From Aricia agestis (lineage: Eukaryota; Arthropoda; Insecta; Lepidoptera; Lycaenidae), in the NCBI RefSeq assembly GCF_905147365.1, contig NC_056428.1, positions 25,202,001 to 25,266,000 on the forward strand: a DNA stretch of 64,000 nt. The letters are read 5' to 3'. The notes below the pieces were generated by a model. That model saw nothing but the letters and a program-made list of their open reading frames with translations. It ran no database searches and was not told where the DNA came from. The position numbers and the translations under genes are program-made. This document shows positions 13,360 to 25,174 of this stretch, piece after piece; position 1 is the stretch's first letter, and every line of letters starts with the position of its first letter.

Positions 13360-13704
13360 TTAAAAGTTTTGGGGCTTCTGATGAAAAAACTGCGACAAGT
13401 GGTTTTGGCAGTCATCTTGTGATGTCAACCTGACACTACCTAAGGAATTCTGCAGCGACCGAAACAGGTGGAAATCAAAAGGTGCAAGGTCAGAACTATA
13501 CGGCGGATGCACTAACACCTCCCAGCCAAATTTTTGTAATTTTTGCTGAGTGGCTAAAGATGTGTGAGGTCTAGCGTTATCATGGTGAAAAACCCCACCG
13601 CTTCTGTTCATTAATTTCGGCCGCTTTCTCTCAAGTTCTTGCTTTAATCTCATTAGTTGTTCGCAGTACAGTTCAGAATCGATGGTCCTGCCTGGCGATA
13701 ACAG
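13360..13704 (-). pseudogene. mariner transposase, C-terminal half (interrupted copy)
   Basis: The frame encodes LLSPGRTIDSELYC, then FHHDNARPHTS and PPYSSDLAPFDFHLF, the last two containing catalytic aspartates of the DD34D mariner transposase. It ends at a stop near 13360. The N-terminal half lies at 16004-16455 on the same strand; a 2.3-kb insertion at 13702-16003 separates them. The S in the usual SDYHLF motif is F here. Confidence 0.85.
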
Positions 13705-16003
13705 CGGGGCTAAAATGGTCGCTTTGGAGAATCATGATATGAATCATAATATGATTAATTTTTCTAAAATCGCATAATGCAACTCTTATTGCAATTCATT
13801 TCTGTATTTTTGTAATGATTTGACATTTGTCGATTTGACAGTTTTGACAATTCATTTGCTGAATTGATTGAGAGGAATTCGACGCCCCCACCGAATAATC
13901 AGACAATGTGCTATTGTGGGGTTTTTGCTGTTATGCGATTTTTGGCATCTAGAAGTCAAAATACATCTTGTGAATTTTTTTCAGAATTTTTCTATAGATA
14001 TTTACAAAGATATAAAAAATTATGTGTTTATTCCATAACAATACTTAAAATTGTATTTTATACCAAAAACTGGGCAATAGGCTATTGCGAAAAAATATGT
14101 CAAAACGAATTGACGATAAACGACTATTGCATGACTATTCAGGTAAATAAATTGCTGCCTATTGCACACTTCCACTCCTGCGCATCTCACTTTTACACTC
14201 CTTCCACTCAGTTAGCCGCTGATCCGCCCGCCGCACCCGCCTTAGGTTCTCCAGACACCTAACTTCAGCTAACCGAACCTTTACAGCTGGCCACCAAGCA
14301 TTGTCGAAGGCTCCCTCTGTGTCCAGCGATACCACAACAGAAATTTTCTCCTCTCTCTTCTTTCTGATGTGGTTCAATAACCTATAGAGGGCGTCTTCGG
14401 TGCACCTTTGGGGCATAAAGGCATATTGGTTGGGTTTTATTTTGGACAACTTGTAAATCTGAGTAGGACGACCATCATATCGCGGTGATCATCTCAGTCC
14501 ACTCACCTCCAGCCTCCAGTCTCAGACAAGCATCAGATCAGTCATCGCAGAAGACAGGACCGAAGAGTCAGGAATTGTCAGACTTTCTTCATTAAAAAAT
14601 ACGAAAATAAGAATGTCTGACTGTCCCTGCCTAGCTTTTTTGGATGTCTTAAGTCGTCATAGACGTAAGAACGTCGTCGTTTTTGAAGACATCAAGTGGT
14701 AAAGTCCTTCCTAATATTCGTTAAATTTGGTACATTGCTCATATTTTTATTTTATATTTTACGGCTATTAAAGGAATCCGCTTTCTTCAGTTTCAGGAGA
14801 TATAATCATAATCTGTTTCGATTTTTGTAATCCACATGCGGGTTTTCTTACAAACAAGGATGTATGGGCAATACTTGCTACAATATAAACTAATCGTGGC
14901 CGATAAGCAGCGAGATCTGTTACAAATTAACGAGAACGTATTTAGATATCTTCTTCTCTCACAAAGACTCCTAAGGAGTGCTTAAAACTGTCACGACAGC
15001 ACTTGTTACAGTTTTACGCCTGCAAACAGCTGTCAGGCAGTCAAACATTATTCGTGGAAGTTGTCCTGCAGATCCTAATGGGACCCAATTCAGTATTTAA
15101 TTAGGAATGCGATTGCTAGCTACTATAAGATGTGCTGTTATAGTGTGTTGCGTGAATATTGTATCGTATTGCAACTTGAAATGTTTTTAACATAGTTTTG
15201 ATCCTGATTACATTGAACTGTATTACGATGTAGACAGAAGTCGACGATTAAAGCACCGTCATATAAGAAAGGCCTATGATGCTCTCTGAAGACAGTCTAA
15301 AGCAATTTCCTTCCATTATCATTCATTTTATTAGAACATAATATGATCTTGATTATTGTGACACCAATTCTGATACTCCGGTGGCGATGAGGGTTATGAT
15401 TGACATTTTAATTAACTGCAATGATTATAAACTTACTACTAAAATGATAGAGCCAGTCTCCTGAGTGTTTTTTTTTAACGAAGAGCTGTTTCGATTGCAA
15501 GAATGTCATTTATGTCATCAAATAATGAATGTATTAAAATAAAAATACATATTATTTTTATTTTACCTATAGTAGAAAATTATTGGAATAAACGACAATG
15601 ACTATAATTATAAAGTGTACAACATTTTTTAATCACCGAATTGTAAAGTAATAGGTGTTTACCAATATTCTTATCCCAAACAATTTCCCCGAAGAATATT
15701 GCAATGAGATGTTATATGTGCATTTTATTGAAGTCGAAACGCAAAATTACCCGAATAATCATGCAATAGACAATAATGTTCAGAGCTTGACCTACTCCAG
15801 AACGATAAGTTGCGTTTTGCTTTATTAAATAAAAACCTTCGGTGGTAATTAAATATTGTTAGGATAGCAAGATAGGCAAAAAAATTAGCTTTCATTTGAG
15901 ATAAATCAGTTTTTCGGCTCTCCTGAACATTTTCATTTTTACGATTGTCCGATTATTCGGTGGGGGCGTCGAATTGCTAAATGTAACCATTTTAGCCCCG
16001 CTG
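13702..16003. mobile_element. 2.3-kb inverted-repeat element inserted in mariner
   Basis: The termini are exact inverted repeats CAGCGGGGCTAAAATGGT (13702-13719 and 15986-16003). A second inverted block, AATTCGACGCCCCCACCGAA, lies at about 13876 and inverted at about 15955. Removing the interval restores the mariner reading (LL...HFE junction), with only a 3-bp CAG/CTG ambiguity at the joint rather than an 8-bp duplication. CAG...CTG ends suggest hAT-like but the superfamily is unproven. It contains a reverse-transcriptase fragment and no transposase that I recognise. Confidence 0.72.
14159..14464 (-). pseudogene. R1-type non-LTR reverse transcriptase fragment
   Basis: It encodes KPNQYAFMPQRCTEDAL then VVVSLDTEGAFDNAWWP. 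SLDxEGAFDNAWWP is the reverse-transcriptase block around the first catalytic Asp in R1/TRAS/SART-like elements. The fragment lacks the YADD block and is isolated inside the 2.3-kb insertion. Confidence 0.75.
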
Positions 16004-16455
16004 CTCAAAATGAATAATGCCCTTCCAATCCCACCACACACATACAGCATCACCTTGCTGCGTTAACCCTTATTTCGCCAGTCTGTGAAGCCTGATCGGC
16101 CTTTGACCACGATCTTTTTCGCAAGTTCTTGTCGTACATGATCCGCTTTTCATCACCAGTTAGCAGCTTATTCAAAAATGGTTCGGTTTCATTACGTCGT
16201 AATAAACAATCACAAATGAGTACACAGTTCATTAGGTTTCTTTCAGTGAGCTCATGAGGCACCCAAATATCGAGCTTTTTTGTGTACCCAGCTTTTTTCA
16301 AATGCGCCAAAACCGTTTTGTGGTCAATCCCCAGTTCTTCAGCTACATCGTAAGTCGTAACTACTAATATGCCGATCTTGCTCCACTTTTTCAAAAATGG
16401 CATCAGTCATCCGTAACATGGCGACCAGAGCGACGTGCATCTTTGATATCAATTT
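16004..16455 (-). pseudogene. mariner transposase, N-terminal/central part, frameshifted
   Basis: It encodes IDIKDARRSGR, then a helix-turn-helix region with ELGIDHKTVLAHLKKAGYTK, WVPHELTERN and LTGDEKRIMYD (the first catalytic Asp region; usual GDEKW is GDEKR). Frameshifts are visible: a few extra bases around 16345-16360, and two extra bases near 16055 before the VWWDW segment. Together with 13360-13704 this is one dead mariner copy. The 5' end of the transposase is missing. Confidence 0.82.
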
Positions 16456-16599
16456 TTTTCCCTAACCTAATATTAGAAAAAAATATATAAAACTCATAGC
16501 CATATTAGTGACGACTGACGCTAGTGACGATTTTATTGCAGCCAACTGTTTTGATGTTGAAAAGGTAAAACAAACTGAATTAGTCCATTGATCTTCTTT

Positions 16600-16670
16600 T
16601 GTGAGCACTGTCATCTCATCATCTTACATGGGTGTATCCCATGTAAGATGATGAGATGACAGTGCTCACA
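16600..16670. repeat. Perfect 71-bp hairpin
   Basis: TGTGAGCACTGTCATCTCAT...CATGGG / TCCCATG...GTGCTCACA; arms of 33 bp without mismatch and a 4-5 base loop. Just upstream of the mariner remnant. Confidence 0.8.
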
Positions 16671-17390
16671 TGTACACGTAAAAGTGAACAGTTGCCAAGT
16701 AATGTACATATTTTGGCACGTGAATAGTACCTATGCATACGTCCTAACTCCTAACATAACATAAGTAACAGTATACAATACATTTTAAATAAAATACACA
16801 ATTTTTTGTTGTGGATATTTTTAAACTTTTGACCACAATTCAAAAGAAGATTTAACTTTAAAGTAACGAAACCAAAATTGATTTAAAATTCTTGTTTTAT
16901 TAAAACCTCAAGTCAAACGTACAACCGAACCAAATGAGCATATTTTGGTTAATACAGTAACGGCGCAAGACCTAAATTTTATGTGGGCAAAATAATATAT
17001 TTTGCGTGGCCCCCTGATGGATGATGCAAGAAGACGGATTTTGTTGGAAGATTCTTGTAACCGACTCCAAAAAAAGGAGGTTATCAATTCGACGCGTATG
17101 TATGTATTTTCAGAACTGCCCAATTACGAAAATTGGGCAGTTCTATTTTTAATTCTCAATTACGTACAATTTTGAAGTCGGTTTTATCTTTTTGAAATAC
17201 AGTTATTTAAATTTGTAATTCCTAAAAAAATGCGATGTCCAAGGGGCGCGAGGCCCCTAGGACCGCGAGGCCATGGGTGGTCGCCCACACCGCCCACGCC
17301 ATACGCCACCACTGGGTAAATATACTTTTCTGTCCATCCAGTTACAGGTATCTGTAATCTGCAGAAATGTGTTTGGAAACAATAAAAATA

Positions 17391-17590
17391 ATCGGCCAAG
17401 TGCGAGTCGCACTCGTGCACGCAGGGTTCCGTACCGTTATAGAGCAAAAATAGGCCAAAAATTGTGTTTTTGTATGGGAGCCCCCTTAAATTTTTATTTT
17501 ATTTTAGTGTTCTTATTAATTATTAAAGTACGCATATAATTAAGGCATTTTTGAAAATTTAAAATGCCTACCTATTACATATACAATGTG
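17391..17590 (+). repeat. Dispersed repeat 'GGCCAAGTGCGAGTCGG', copy
   Basis: ATCGGCCAAGTGCGAGTCGC, AGGGTTCCGTACCGTTATAG and GTATGGGAGCCCCCTTAAAT in the same order as at 9800-10040. Overlapping ORFs on both strands here are by-products. Confidence 0.65.
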
Positions 17591-18055
17591 TGCCGACACC
17601 GGTGTCCGATCCTTTAATGTCATAATCTATGGCGTATTTTATCGACAAATTGGCTCTCGAATTTTTTCTCTCTCTCACGGTTGTAAAATGGCAGCCATTT
17701 TACTTTTTCTCGGGCTTTCACACTAATATGGCCAGTACTTCTCATGTAAATATCCTATGAAGATAAAAAAGGTCTCATTTGATAGCTAAACTTGTGGACT
17801 ACGCTTACACAGGCAATATGTTATAAATTTCGTGGAATCAAAATTAGAAAAACCAAAGTTTAAGAAAAAAAAATTGTAAAACATTCTACAACAGCACCGC
17901 AGCAGATCAAATGGCTTTGCTCTAAAGTCTAAAGGGCAGGGTTGCATTATGTGAAACCTGGTGAAACGTCGGCTCCACGTCGCTACGCACAGCGACAGAT
18001 CAATGTGACCTCACTCTAGAGTCTTGTGGGACGGATGGAGTGGATTTCTCTTTTT

Positions 18056-18210
18056 AGGGTTCCGTACCCAAAGGGTAAAAACGGAACCCTATTACTGAGA
18101 CTTCTATGTCTGTCCGTCTGTATGTCTGTCTCCAGGCTGTAACTCCAGAACCGCTATAGCTAGACTTCTGAAATTTTCACATATTATTATGTATTACCGG
18201 TGCCCCTATA
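18056..18210 (+). repeat. GTCY-microsatellite repeat R-C, short copy
   Basis: GGGTTCCGTACCCAAAGGGT, ACGGAACCCTATTACTGAGA, GTCTGTCCGTCTGTATGTCT, and CTAGACTTCTGAAATTTTCA. Matches 41338-41462, which has the same order of phrases. Confidence 0.65.
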
Positions 18211-18443
18211 TCAACAAAATACATATACTAAAAACAAAATAAAGTTAGTATTTAAGTAATCCATAATGGCAACATGTAGACACTTGAAATTTTCACAAAA
18301 TCCTCAATTATGTGTGTACTTTAATATTTAATAATCAATTTAAATAAATAATTATTAAATCTCATACAAAAACAAATTTTTTCCCTATTTTCGATCAATA
18401 ACGGTACGCACTTGGCCAATTTTTTTGCGTTTTTGGAACTTAC

Positions 18444-18595
18444 CATGGTGGTCTTAGACATGTCCGGTTGTGGGGCTGGCGGGGCAGAGGGTTGCGGCGC
18501 CGCCTGTCCCCGCAGACCTTGGGCAGTGTTCTGAGCCCCCGTCGCATTTGGTATATAGTTGCCGCTGGATCCCGACGGATGATAGCATTCCGGTC
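18444..18595 (-). CDS. Gene A internal coding exon (Ala/Pro/Gln-rich)
   Basis: The exon has 152 nt, phase 1 to 0, with acceptor cgtttttcag and an excellent donor ATG|gtaagt. It encodes RPECYHPSGSSGNYIPNATG, an Ala/Pro/Gln-rich run, and ends QPDMSKTTM. Its incoming phase matches the exon ending at 20840 (one base carried over, giving an Arg codon) and its outgoing phase matches the exon starting at 236. The protein looks disordered; no domain is seen. The host introns are filled with repeats. Confidence 0.72.
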
Positions 18596-18680
18596 CTGAA
18601 AAACGTGGAATGAAGCCCTTAGCATTTGTGTTTTGAGAACTATGACAAGGACTTTGGGCCTGATTCACAATGTGCAGTTC

Positions 18681-18843
18681 GATTCAGTAGGCCTACTACG
18701 AAACCGTTTTGAGACTCGAACAATCGGCTGGGAATGCCGCATCCCGCTCTAACAACGTAATTTCTCGTTTGCTAGAGTAGGACGCGGCATTCTCGTATGA
18801 TTGTTTGAGTCTCAAAACGGTTTAGTAGTACGGCCACTGATTC
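18681..18843. mobile_element. Hairpin MITE (AAACCGTTTTGAGACTCGAA arms)
   Basis: Left GATTCAGTAGGCCTACTACG and right CGGCCACTGATTC are inverted, followed by longer matching arms on both sides (AAACCGTTTTGAGACTC). Arms of about 65 bp. Immediately upstream of the gene A exon at 18444-18595 in transcription order. Confidence 0.72.
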
Positions 18844-19140
18844 GGAAACATCATCGCGCGACATCTAGTCAACGCTCGCCGCGCTAGACATTGACCGATG
18901 GTCGCACGGAAAAGTTTCTGAATCCGAGTCGGACGGAAATCGTGATTCTCCCTGCTATTGGCGAATCGGAAGGTTTTATTCGTTAAAATCTTCGGGTAAT
19001 AACGTTTATTGGACATTCGATTTTACCCATAAGATTAATTTTTGAACTTTAATTTTAAAATTACCTCGCGAGCACTCGCGCTATGAGCATATTGCTCACG
19101 GTAAATTTGAAACACGTGCCATTTTGTCAAAATTATGTTT

Positions 19141-19640
19141 ACTAGAGATCGCCCAATGGTCGAAATTCGACCTCAGTTTTAACGACATTAGGACTACTAC
19201 CTATATTTTGTAAAAAATAATATTGACTTTATCATATTTTTTTCAACTCTTGTCTCTGGGACTCAGCTGCTGATCTCAGACTGGCCGTGTAAGCATTGTC
19301 TAATAGTATCGATTCAATAAAAAAAACTATAATCCATTTTCAATTTGTCACCTAGTTGTCAACAGACTTCAATCATAAATAAAAGAGTATAATTCGTATG
19401 TATAGAATTGTCACTCAAAAATCTGTCATTTTTTCTAGTGTGTGTGTTGTAGTGTGTGTGATGTTTTATTTGTTAAAAATATGTATGTTAAAAGCATAAT
19501 TTCAAAATAATATTAGCTCGATGCACTCCTTCATAATATCAACTGTAACTGTGCAAAATTTCATTTACCTACGTTTTCCCATCTTTCGTCAAAAGGGATA
19601 CAAAGTTTTTGGCTCACATATTAATATTTAAATGGCCATC
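19141..19640. mobile_element. Dispersed element family L4, copy in gene A intron
   Basis: Matches 46908-47393 (GATCGCCCAATGGTCGAAAT, CTTGTCTCTGGGACTCAGCT, TCGATGCACTCCTTCA). No 3' CTAG end is visible. Confidence 0.5.
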
Positions 19641-19859
19641 GTTTCTTCAGTAGCTGAGTTTTGTTTCATCCCCCACCCCTGGATACAGATAACTTCTCGC
19701 CAAGGTGCACTATTCGCTCGTACGAGGAGGTTTGTTGCGCTGTATACCATCATGCGGCATTTTGCTTATCGCGCGGGTATCGGCGGGTATCGGGTATTTA
19801 TGGTTTTAAATGTCTGTTACGGAAAATTATTATTTATTTCTATTATAGATGGATCGGGA

Positions 19860-20152
19860 TCGAAAAGATGAATGCATTTTGGTGTGGTCATATCCAAAGT
19901 AGAATTTCTTGCAAACCTTGTATATTCTCTACAGAAACATCGTATTTTAACGTTATTAAATGTTTATTACTAGAATCTGAGTCACCAGGACAAGAAAAAC
20001 CAAATAGAATCTGAATGGTTTGCCCAAAACGCAAAAACCGGAAGACCAACAAAGGCCTGCATTTACTGCCAAAATTTTTTATGTACCGAGCCAATTCATA
20101 CATCTTGTGGTATGTGTAAATCTCGGAAATATAATGAAGATTAATATACTCC
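19860..20152 (+). pseudogene. Possible transposase-derived fragment with Cys-rich tail
   Basis: One frame ends KTGRPTKACIYCQNF then C(x7)C(x2)C spacing and SRKYNED* near 20143. A C-x2-C-x4-C-x7-C-x2-C tail resembles the cysteine-rich C-terminus of some piggyBac-type transposases. The adjacent upstream part is in a different frame, so a frameshift is likely. I do not recognise the protein firmly. Confidence 0.3.
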
Positions 20153-20839
20153 CAACACATCTAAGTTTTCTTTTTGAAAACATTTTTATTTGTGAATTTT
20201 TTTCCTTTCATACCGCCTTTGGCGACTGAAAAATTTCTTGTCATGAATGGTAATGAAAATTAAAAAGATAAATATTGATAAAGTTTTAAATATATACTTT
20301 TTGTAATAAACAAAGTGTACTTAATTTAATAATAGAATAATAAAAAGTAAAAATATTACTTTGCAGAACCTATATTTAATGACATTTAAATTTATAAACG
20401 TGAGCAAAATGCTCTACGCGCGAGTGCTCGTGTATTTTTTAAGGGCGCGGGTGCTGGCGGGTTAAAAAAAATTGAATGGTCATAAAACTATTGATAGGTA
20501 CTACTCAATAATGAAAACAAAACTATTAATCAGTCTTGTTTTCTAGACATCACTAAATTAATTAGTCAAGTAATTACTGAAGAGCATGTTCTAAGAACAA
20601 TGTAGAATTGTGTTTTTCAACTAATAAAGTAACTTTGTTAACTTACTGTGTGGTGTCGACGCCCGTGGATAACTGATAAGTTAATGCTAAGGAAATTTTT
20701 CACACATTGGCGCGTGCAAAATATAATATTAAATCATCAACATAAAAAGTCAAATAGCGCTTCGAACTATAAAATAATCGACAGCATCACAGGTACATAC
20801 ATACACACACAAATGTTAAGAAAGAAACACATGACTTAC

Positions 20840-21146
20840 TGGTTTGCGTTAAAAGTCGATAGTGATGCGAAGGCTGCATACAATTGGAACTCGAATATCT
20901 AGAGTTTTGCTCATGTTTTAGGGCAGCCGGATTCTGCGGGGGCACGAATTGCACCGAAATACTATTGAGAGTCTGTACGTTCGGCTGCCCGTGGTTATGG
21001 CTGGAGTGGTGGCCCAAGCTCTGGTGCCCGTTGCCATGCTGCATCCCCAAGGGTGCCTGAATATTATGCCCATCTACACCCTGACCACCGTGAACACAAT
21101 TGTGGTTCACGTTGTTCAAACCGTTACCGCCGCGTAGAGCTACCAT
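20840..21146 (-). CDS. Gene A coding exon, probably first coding exon of one isoform (His/Asn/Gln/Gly-rich)
   Basis: The exon has 307 nt, ending phase 1 at a strong donor ACCA|gtaagt. It encodes MVALRGGNGLNNVNHNC, a His/Gly/Gln-rich stretch, then SISVQFVPPQNPAALKHEQN and a Ser/His-rich end. I chose the ATG at 21146 because its context (AAGATGG, A at -3 and G at +4) is strong. The frame stays open upstream to another ATG at 21233, with a hydrophobic Trp-rich leader and an in-frame TAA just before it, so an extended N-terminus is possible. No good in-frame acceptor is visible, which favours an initial exon with a 5'UTR. Repeats of His and Gln suggest a disordered protein. Confidence 0.68.
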
Positions 21147-21429
21147 CTTGATCTCATGATATAAATCTTTTAAAAATTGTACCAGCCAAATGTTGAACCA
21201 TTCCCAGAAGAGAGGCGACACAATCACGGGCATATGGCGTTTTTACGATACTACCTCATAATAAACTATTTTGTATTATTTATTATTGCTTTTCGTTACC
21301 ATAATAATTCATGTTCTGTATCCACTTCGGAGGTATAAAAATGTAAACTGATCTATGACTAAGCCACGTGTGATCTTTAAGGCATTTTGCTAAAATATTT
21401 GCAGTCCGCATTCACAATTTTAATACATA

Positions 21430-21870
21430 GTAATTTAATGCAGCATCGGGAAAATCGATAAGGTAACGGCGCGCTACATGCTTCCCCTCGCCGCCTCGAC
21501 TACCACGACCGCAACACTTTCTCGCGATCGATTATAATACGACACCGACGACGTGTATTCCCGTTAATTTTTATTTAGCAATAATCTTATTAATTGTATT
21601 AAATCCTAGCGAACGCGAAATCGCCCGATCGTCGTTTACCGCACTGAGTGTGGTGTTTCGCTTGCGACGGGATCGGGTGGGTGGGAGCGAGACGATAGTA
21701 TCGTCCGCGCTCGTCGTTTCAGTGGGGCGGCTACGATAAAGCGGCAAACCACCCCTGACTCTCGTCGGTGCAAAAAGCACGACTGGCTGACAATAATTAC
21801 GACTTCAAACAGGAGAACGCGGCGCGTGCCGTTGTTTTTATCCACGCTGATCGCGATACCGTATATTATA
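21430..21870 (-). promoter_or_regulatory. GC-rich candidate promoter/5'UTR for the 20840-21146 exon
   Basis: This stretch is clearly more GC- and CpG-rich than the AT-rich introns around it and has none of the dispersed repeats. A TCAGT initiator lies on the minus strand at 21647-21643 inside a purine/pyrimidine-mixed GC block. Position just upstream of the first ATG exon supports a second, internal promoter of gene A. No TATA box is seen. Confidence 0.35.
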
Positions 21871-22844
21871 ATTTATAGAGAGGACTTTATGCAAATTCGT
21901 ATTTGTATACGTATTATATCTATCAAATATTATTATTTCCGCACGGTAATTTTAACGCTCATAATATATTTCTAATAAAATTCCTATATTATTAAGTTTG
22001 AGCAATAATATATTATTATGTAGTATTATACATGTCATAATAGCATTATTCGTAAATAGCAAAAAAATCCGGAAAACAACAGTGAAAATATTAAAGCAAT
22101 TCATATTATATTGTGAATTGCAAAATTCATAAAGCAACCCTCCTCTTGTTTAGTTGTAGTCGCTTCAAACATACAGCACCATCTTTTATCAACATTGTGG
22201 TAACACGGATTACGCCGAACCACGAACAGCGCATGCGCGGACAGAATATGATCTCTTTGTCTATAGACCTTAGTATCAAAACGCTTTCGCCGGTCGTATA
22301 GAACATATTTTATAGTTACTTTCAACTTCAAGATAAAATTTTGCTATATCAGCATTTCATGCAACTAAATCTGTCGACACCATAGGACAAGAGATTTTCT
22401 GCAAACTATTATGTACTTACATGATTACATGAACAATTTTTTGCAGATTTACAAAATTTTATAATTTCACTTTTGTTTTTAGGGTTTCGTACCCAAACTG
22501 TAAAAACAGAACCCATACAAAAAAAAAACGCAATTTTTGCCGTATTTTTGTGAAAACTTCGTGAGCGAGTCCGACTCGTACTTTGCCGATTATTATATTT
22601 TGTTTTATATGAAAAACGTAGGCCGCTAACATTTTAGTTCAAAATATGAAAAAAATTTACGAGGGCGTCAAATAAAACAGTTAACGTAAAAAGTAAAAAC
22701 CCTACAATTATTACGATGAAATTATTAAACCTTTTTAATATTATTATATTTTACTTAATTAATACATCGATTTTCAATTATTGTTATGCGACAGCCGGGT
22801 GCGGCTTGGGGATTGATGGGTTAATTTAGAGCGCTTACGTCGAA

Positions 22845-24000
22845 CGGCACGTGTCGGCGGCAGTCGACGGCAGCCGTCGACAGTTTAACACGCTTGCAGT
22901 TGTGACGTACCGCGTAAAGGTAAGCGTCCGCAGGTCGTCTCGCATCAAACGGAGATTTTTTTACGGTACGTCCACTATATCGGCAGCGTACGGATTACCG
23001 ACTAGCCAGTATGTTTATCTTCAAAGTCCAAACAAAGCTCCTAAGTCAAAATTTCTGCTTTCGACTTTTCCATCCACACCCCCCTTTTGAGCATTAATTT
23101 ACTAGGCTAGTCGGTAATCCGTACGCTGCCGATTCAGCGCACGTACTGTGAATTCAAATATCATCCGTTTGATGCGAGACGTCCGTGGCGTATGATAACG
23201 ATCTGTATCATACGCACCTTTAGCTGCGTACCTTTAGGCGGTAAGTCACAACTGGGAGCCTACTACCACCTCTACTAAGCGACACTGTTTAATAGATAAG
23301 CCATATATTACTTTAAGGTCAAGCTAGCGATCTTAAAAAGTTGATATTTCACAGCGGACTTAACAATGTTTTGCATTTTTTTTAAATATGTACTGTTTTC
23401 AAAAATATCTTATATCTTTAAACAAGTAATTCTAATATAATTGGAATCTCGGAATCGGCTCCAACGATTTTCATGAAATTTATTATATATAGGGGGTTTC
23501 GGGGGCGATAAATCGATCTAGCTAGGGGTCATTTTTAGAAAATGTGACTTTTATCTAACTACTATATAACTAGCTATTTGACCGAGCAAATCTCGGTCAA
23601 ATAGCTTGTACGTACTAAAAAAGTGAGTACAGTAATGTTATTGTAATCTTACAACAAAGTGTTCTGGAAACATGATAGTTTTAGGAAAGGTCGTGGTAGG
23701 CCCCCTGCAAGCGTCATAAACTGTCAACGGCTGCCGTCGACTGCCGCGCGAACGACACGTGTCGGCAGCACGCGTCGACGGCAGTCGGTGGCACGTGTCG
23801 GCGGCAGTCGACGGCTGCCGTCGACAGTTCATCGCGCTTGCAGTTGTGACGTACCTCTTAAAGGTAAGCGTCCACAGGTCGGTATCGTACGCAACGGACA
23901 TCTCGCATCAAAAGGATATTTTTTTTTACAGTACGTCCACAGTCGGCACACGTCCACATCGGCAGCGTACGGATTACCGACTGGTTGTATTAAATTGTGA
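22845..24000. repeat. Cluster of inverted GC-rich repeats (GGCAGTCGACGGC / CGGATTACCGACTAG)
   Basis: GTGTCGGCGGCAGTCGACGG occurs at 22853 and again near 23798. TCGGCAGCGTACGGATTACCG occurs near 22979 and 23961, and its inverse CGGTAATCCGTACGCTGCCG near 23110. CATCAAACGGA and TCCGTTTGATG also face each other. Arg-rich ORFs here are composition artefacts. Confidence 0.65.
23408..23607 (+). mobile_element. Helitron-like element, family L2, short copy
   Basis: Start TCTTATATCTTTAAACAAGT; the end is a palindrome AGCTATTTGACCGAG...CTCGGTCAAATAGCT (23571-23605), two 3' ends joined. Confidence 0.55.
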
Positions 24001-24077
24001 ATAATCAAATCAACACCTGCTTCTGTTGTTGAGGGATGGTTAGTTATATTAAATAATTATTGTTTTGTGAAGATTTT

Positions 24078-24121
24078 TAAAATTTCAGTGTGCTAGCAAA
24101 TGCTAGCACACTGAAATTTTA
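24078..24121. repeat. Perfect 44-bp palindrome
   Basis: TAAAATTTCAGTGTGCTAGCA then AA-spaced exact inverse. Nothing similar nearby. Confidence 0.8.
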
Positions 24122-25174
24122 TACTGAATATTCAAATGAATATAACTTTTAAAATAGATAAAAAAATTAACATTCTGCATAAAACAATACATACACAGTT
24201 ATTATTACATTATGTTTCACTCCTAACAAATGTGTAATGTTTTTTTTTTACTTTTTCATTAGTCATGTATGTGTTACATCATATTATACTAAAAATCTTA
24301 AATTGCACGGTGCCAGACTGACGTGGTGTGAAGCGTCCATAGATATTATATTTGATCTCAAATAAAAGACACTGCAAATAAACAGAGAAATTCGCATATG
24401 CCTCATGCTTATTTCAAAGACATAAACTATCTACAGCAAGATTGAAGTGATTCCTCAACAAAATATCAATTATGAGCAATGAGTAATGACACATGCATAC
24501 TGATTAAATAACATCAATATTAGCAATATTAGTACATAGTTCATCAAACTTAATGTAACATATTATATATAAAGATAACTCTTCAGATAAGTTCCAAGGA
24601 ATAGAAGATGGATGAGCCGGAAGTGTAAGCCCCACATTAGAAGACAAATTGCCAATATTCCCTCTTTATTAGTTTGAGCTTGAACTGAGTATACATGTTG
24701 CTAACAACCTGACAACTTGTTTCCTTCGTAACAATGCTAATGAGGGATAAGTATAACATGTCAACATGTTTCAATGGTAACAAACATGTCATTCTTATAA
24801 ACTAGGCATAATGAGGAAAAAATATTTTATCATTTTACTATTAAAAACTACTGTCACACTTAAAAAAAGAACAATTATAAGTTATTTAACACTTGAAAAA
24901 GGTTCTCAAGTTGGTGAAGACAAGTTCCAGTAATTGGTATTACAATTTTCAATCAATACCACAATCGTGGGAATCGCAGACACAATAGATTTTCAATTGA
25001 TATGCGACAGCCGGGTGCCGATTGGGAATTGATGGGTTAACTTAGATCTAAATATAAAAATCTATATGTACCTGTAATGCTACTAATTTCAACATCACAT
25101 TTAACCTGCACAGTAAAGAAATATAATATGGCACATATTTTTTTTTGAGTTCCAATTTTTGTTTACATTAATCT

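Noticed and set aside
17184..17539. Overlapping 87- and 88-residue ORFs on opposite strands
   Set aside because: They lie across a copy of the dispersed GGCCAAGTGCGAGTCG repeat and resemble no protein.
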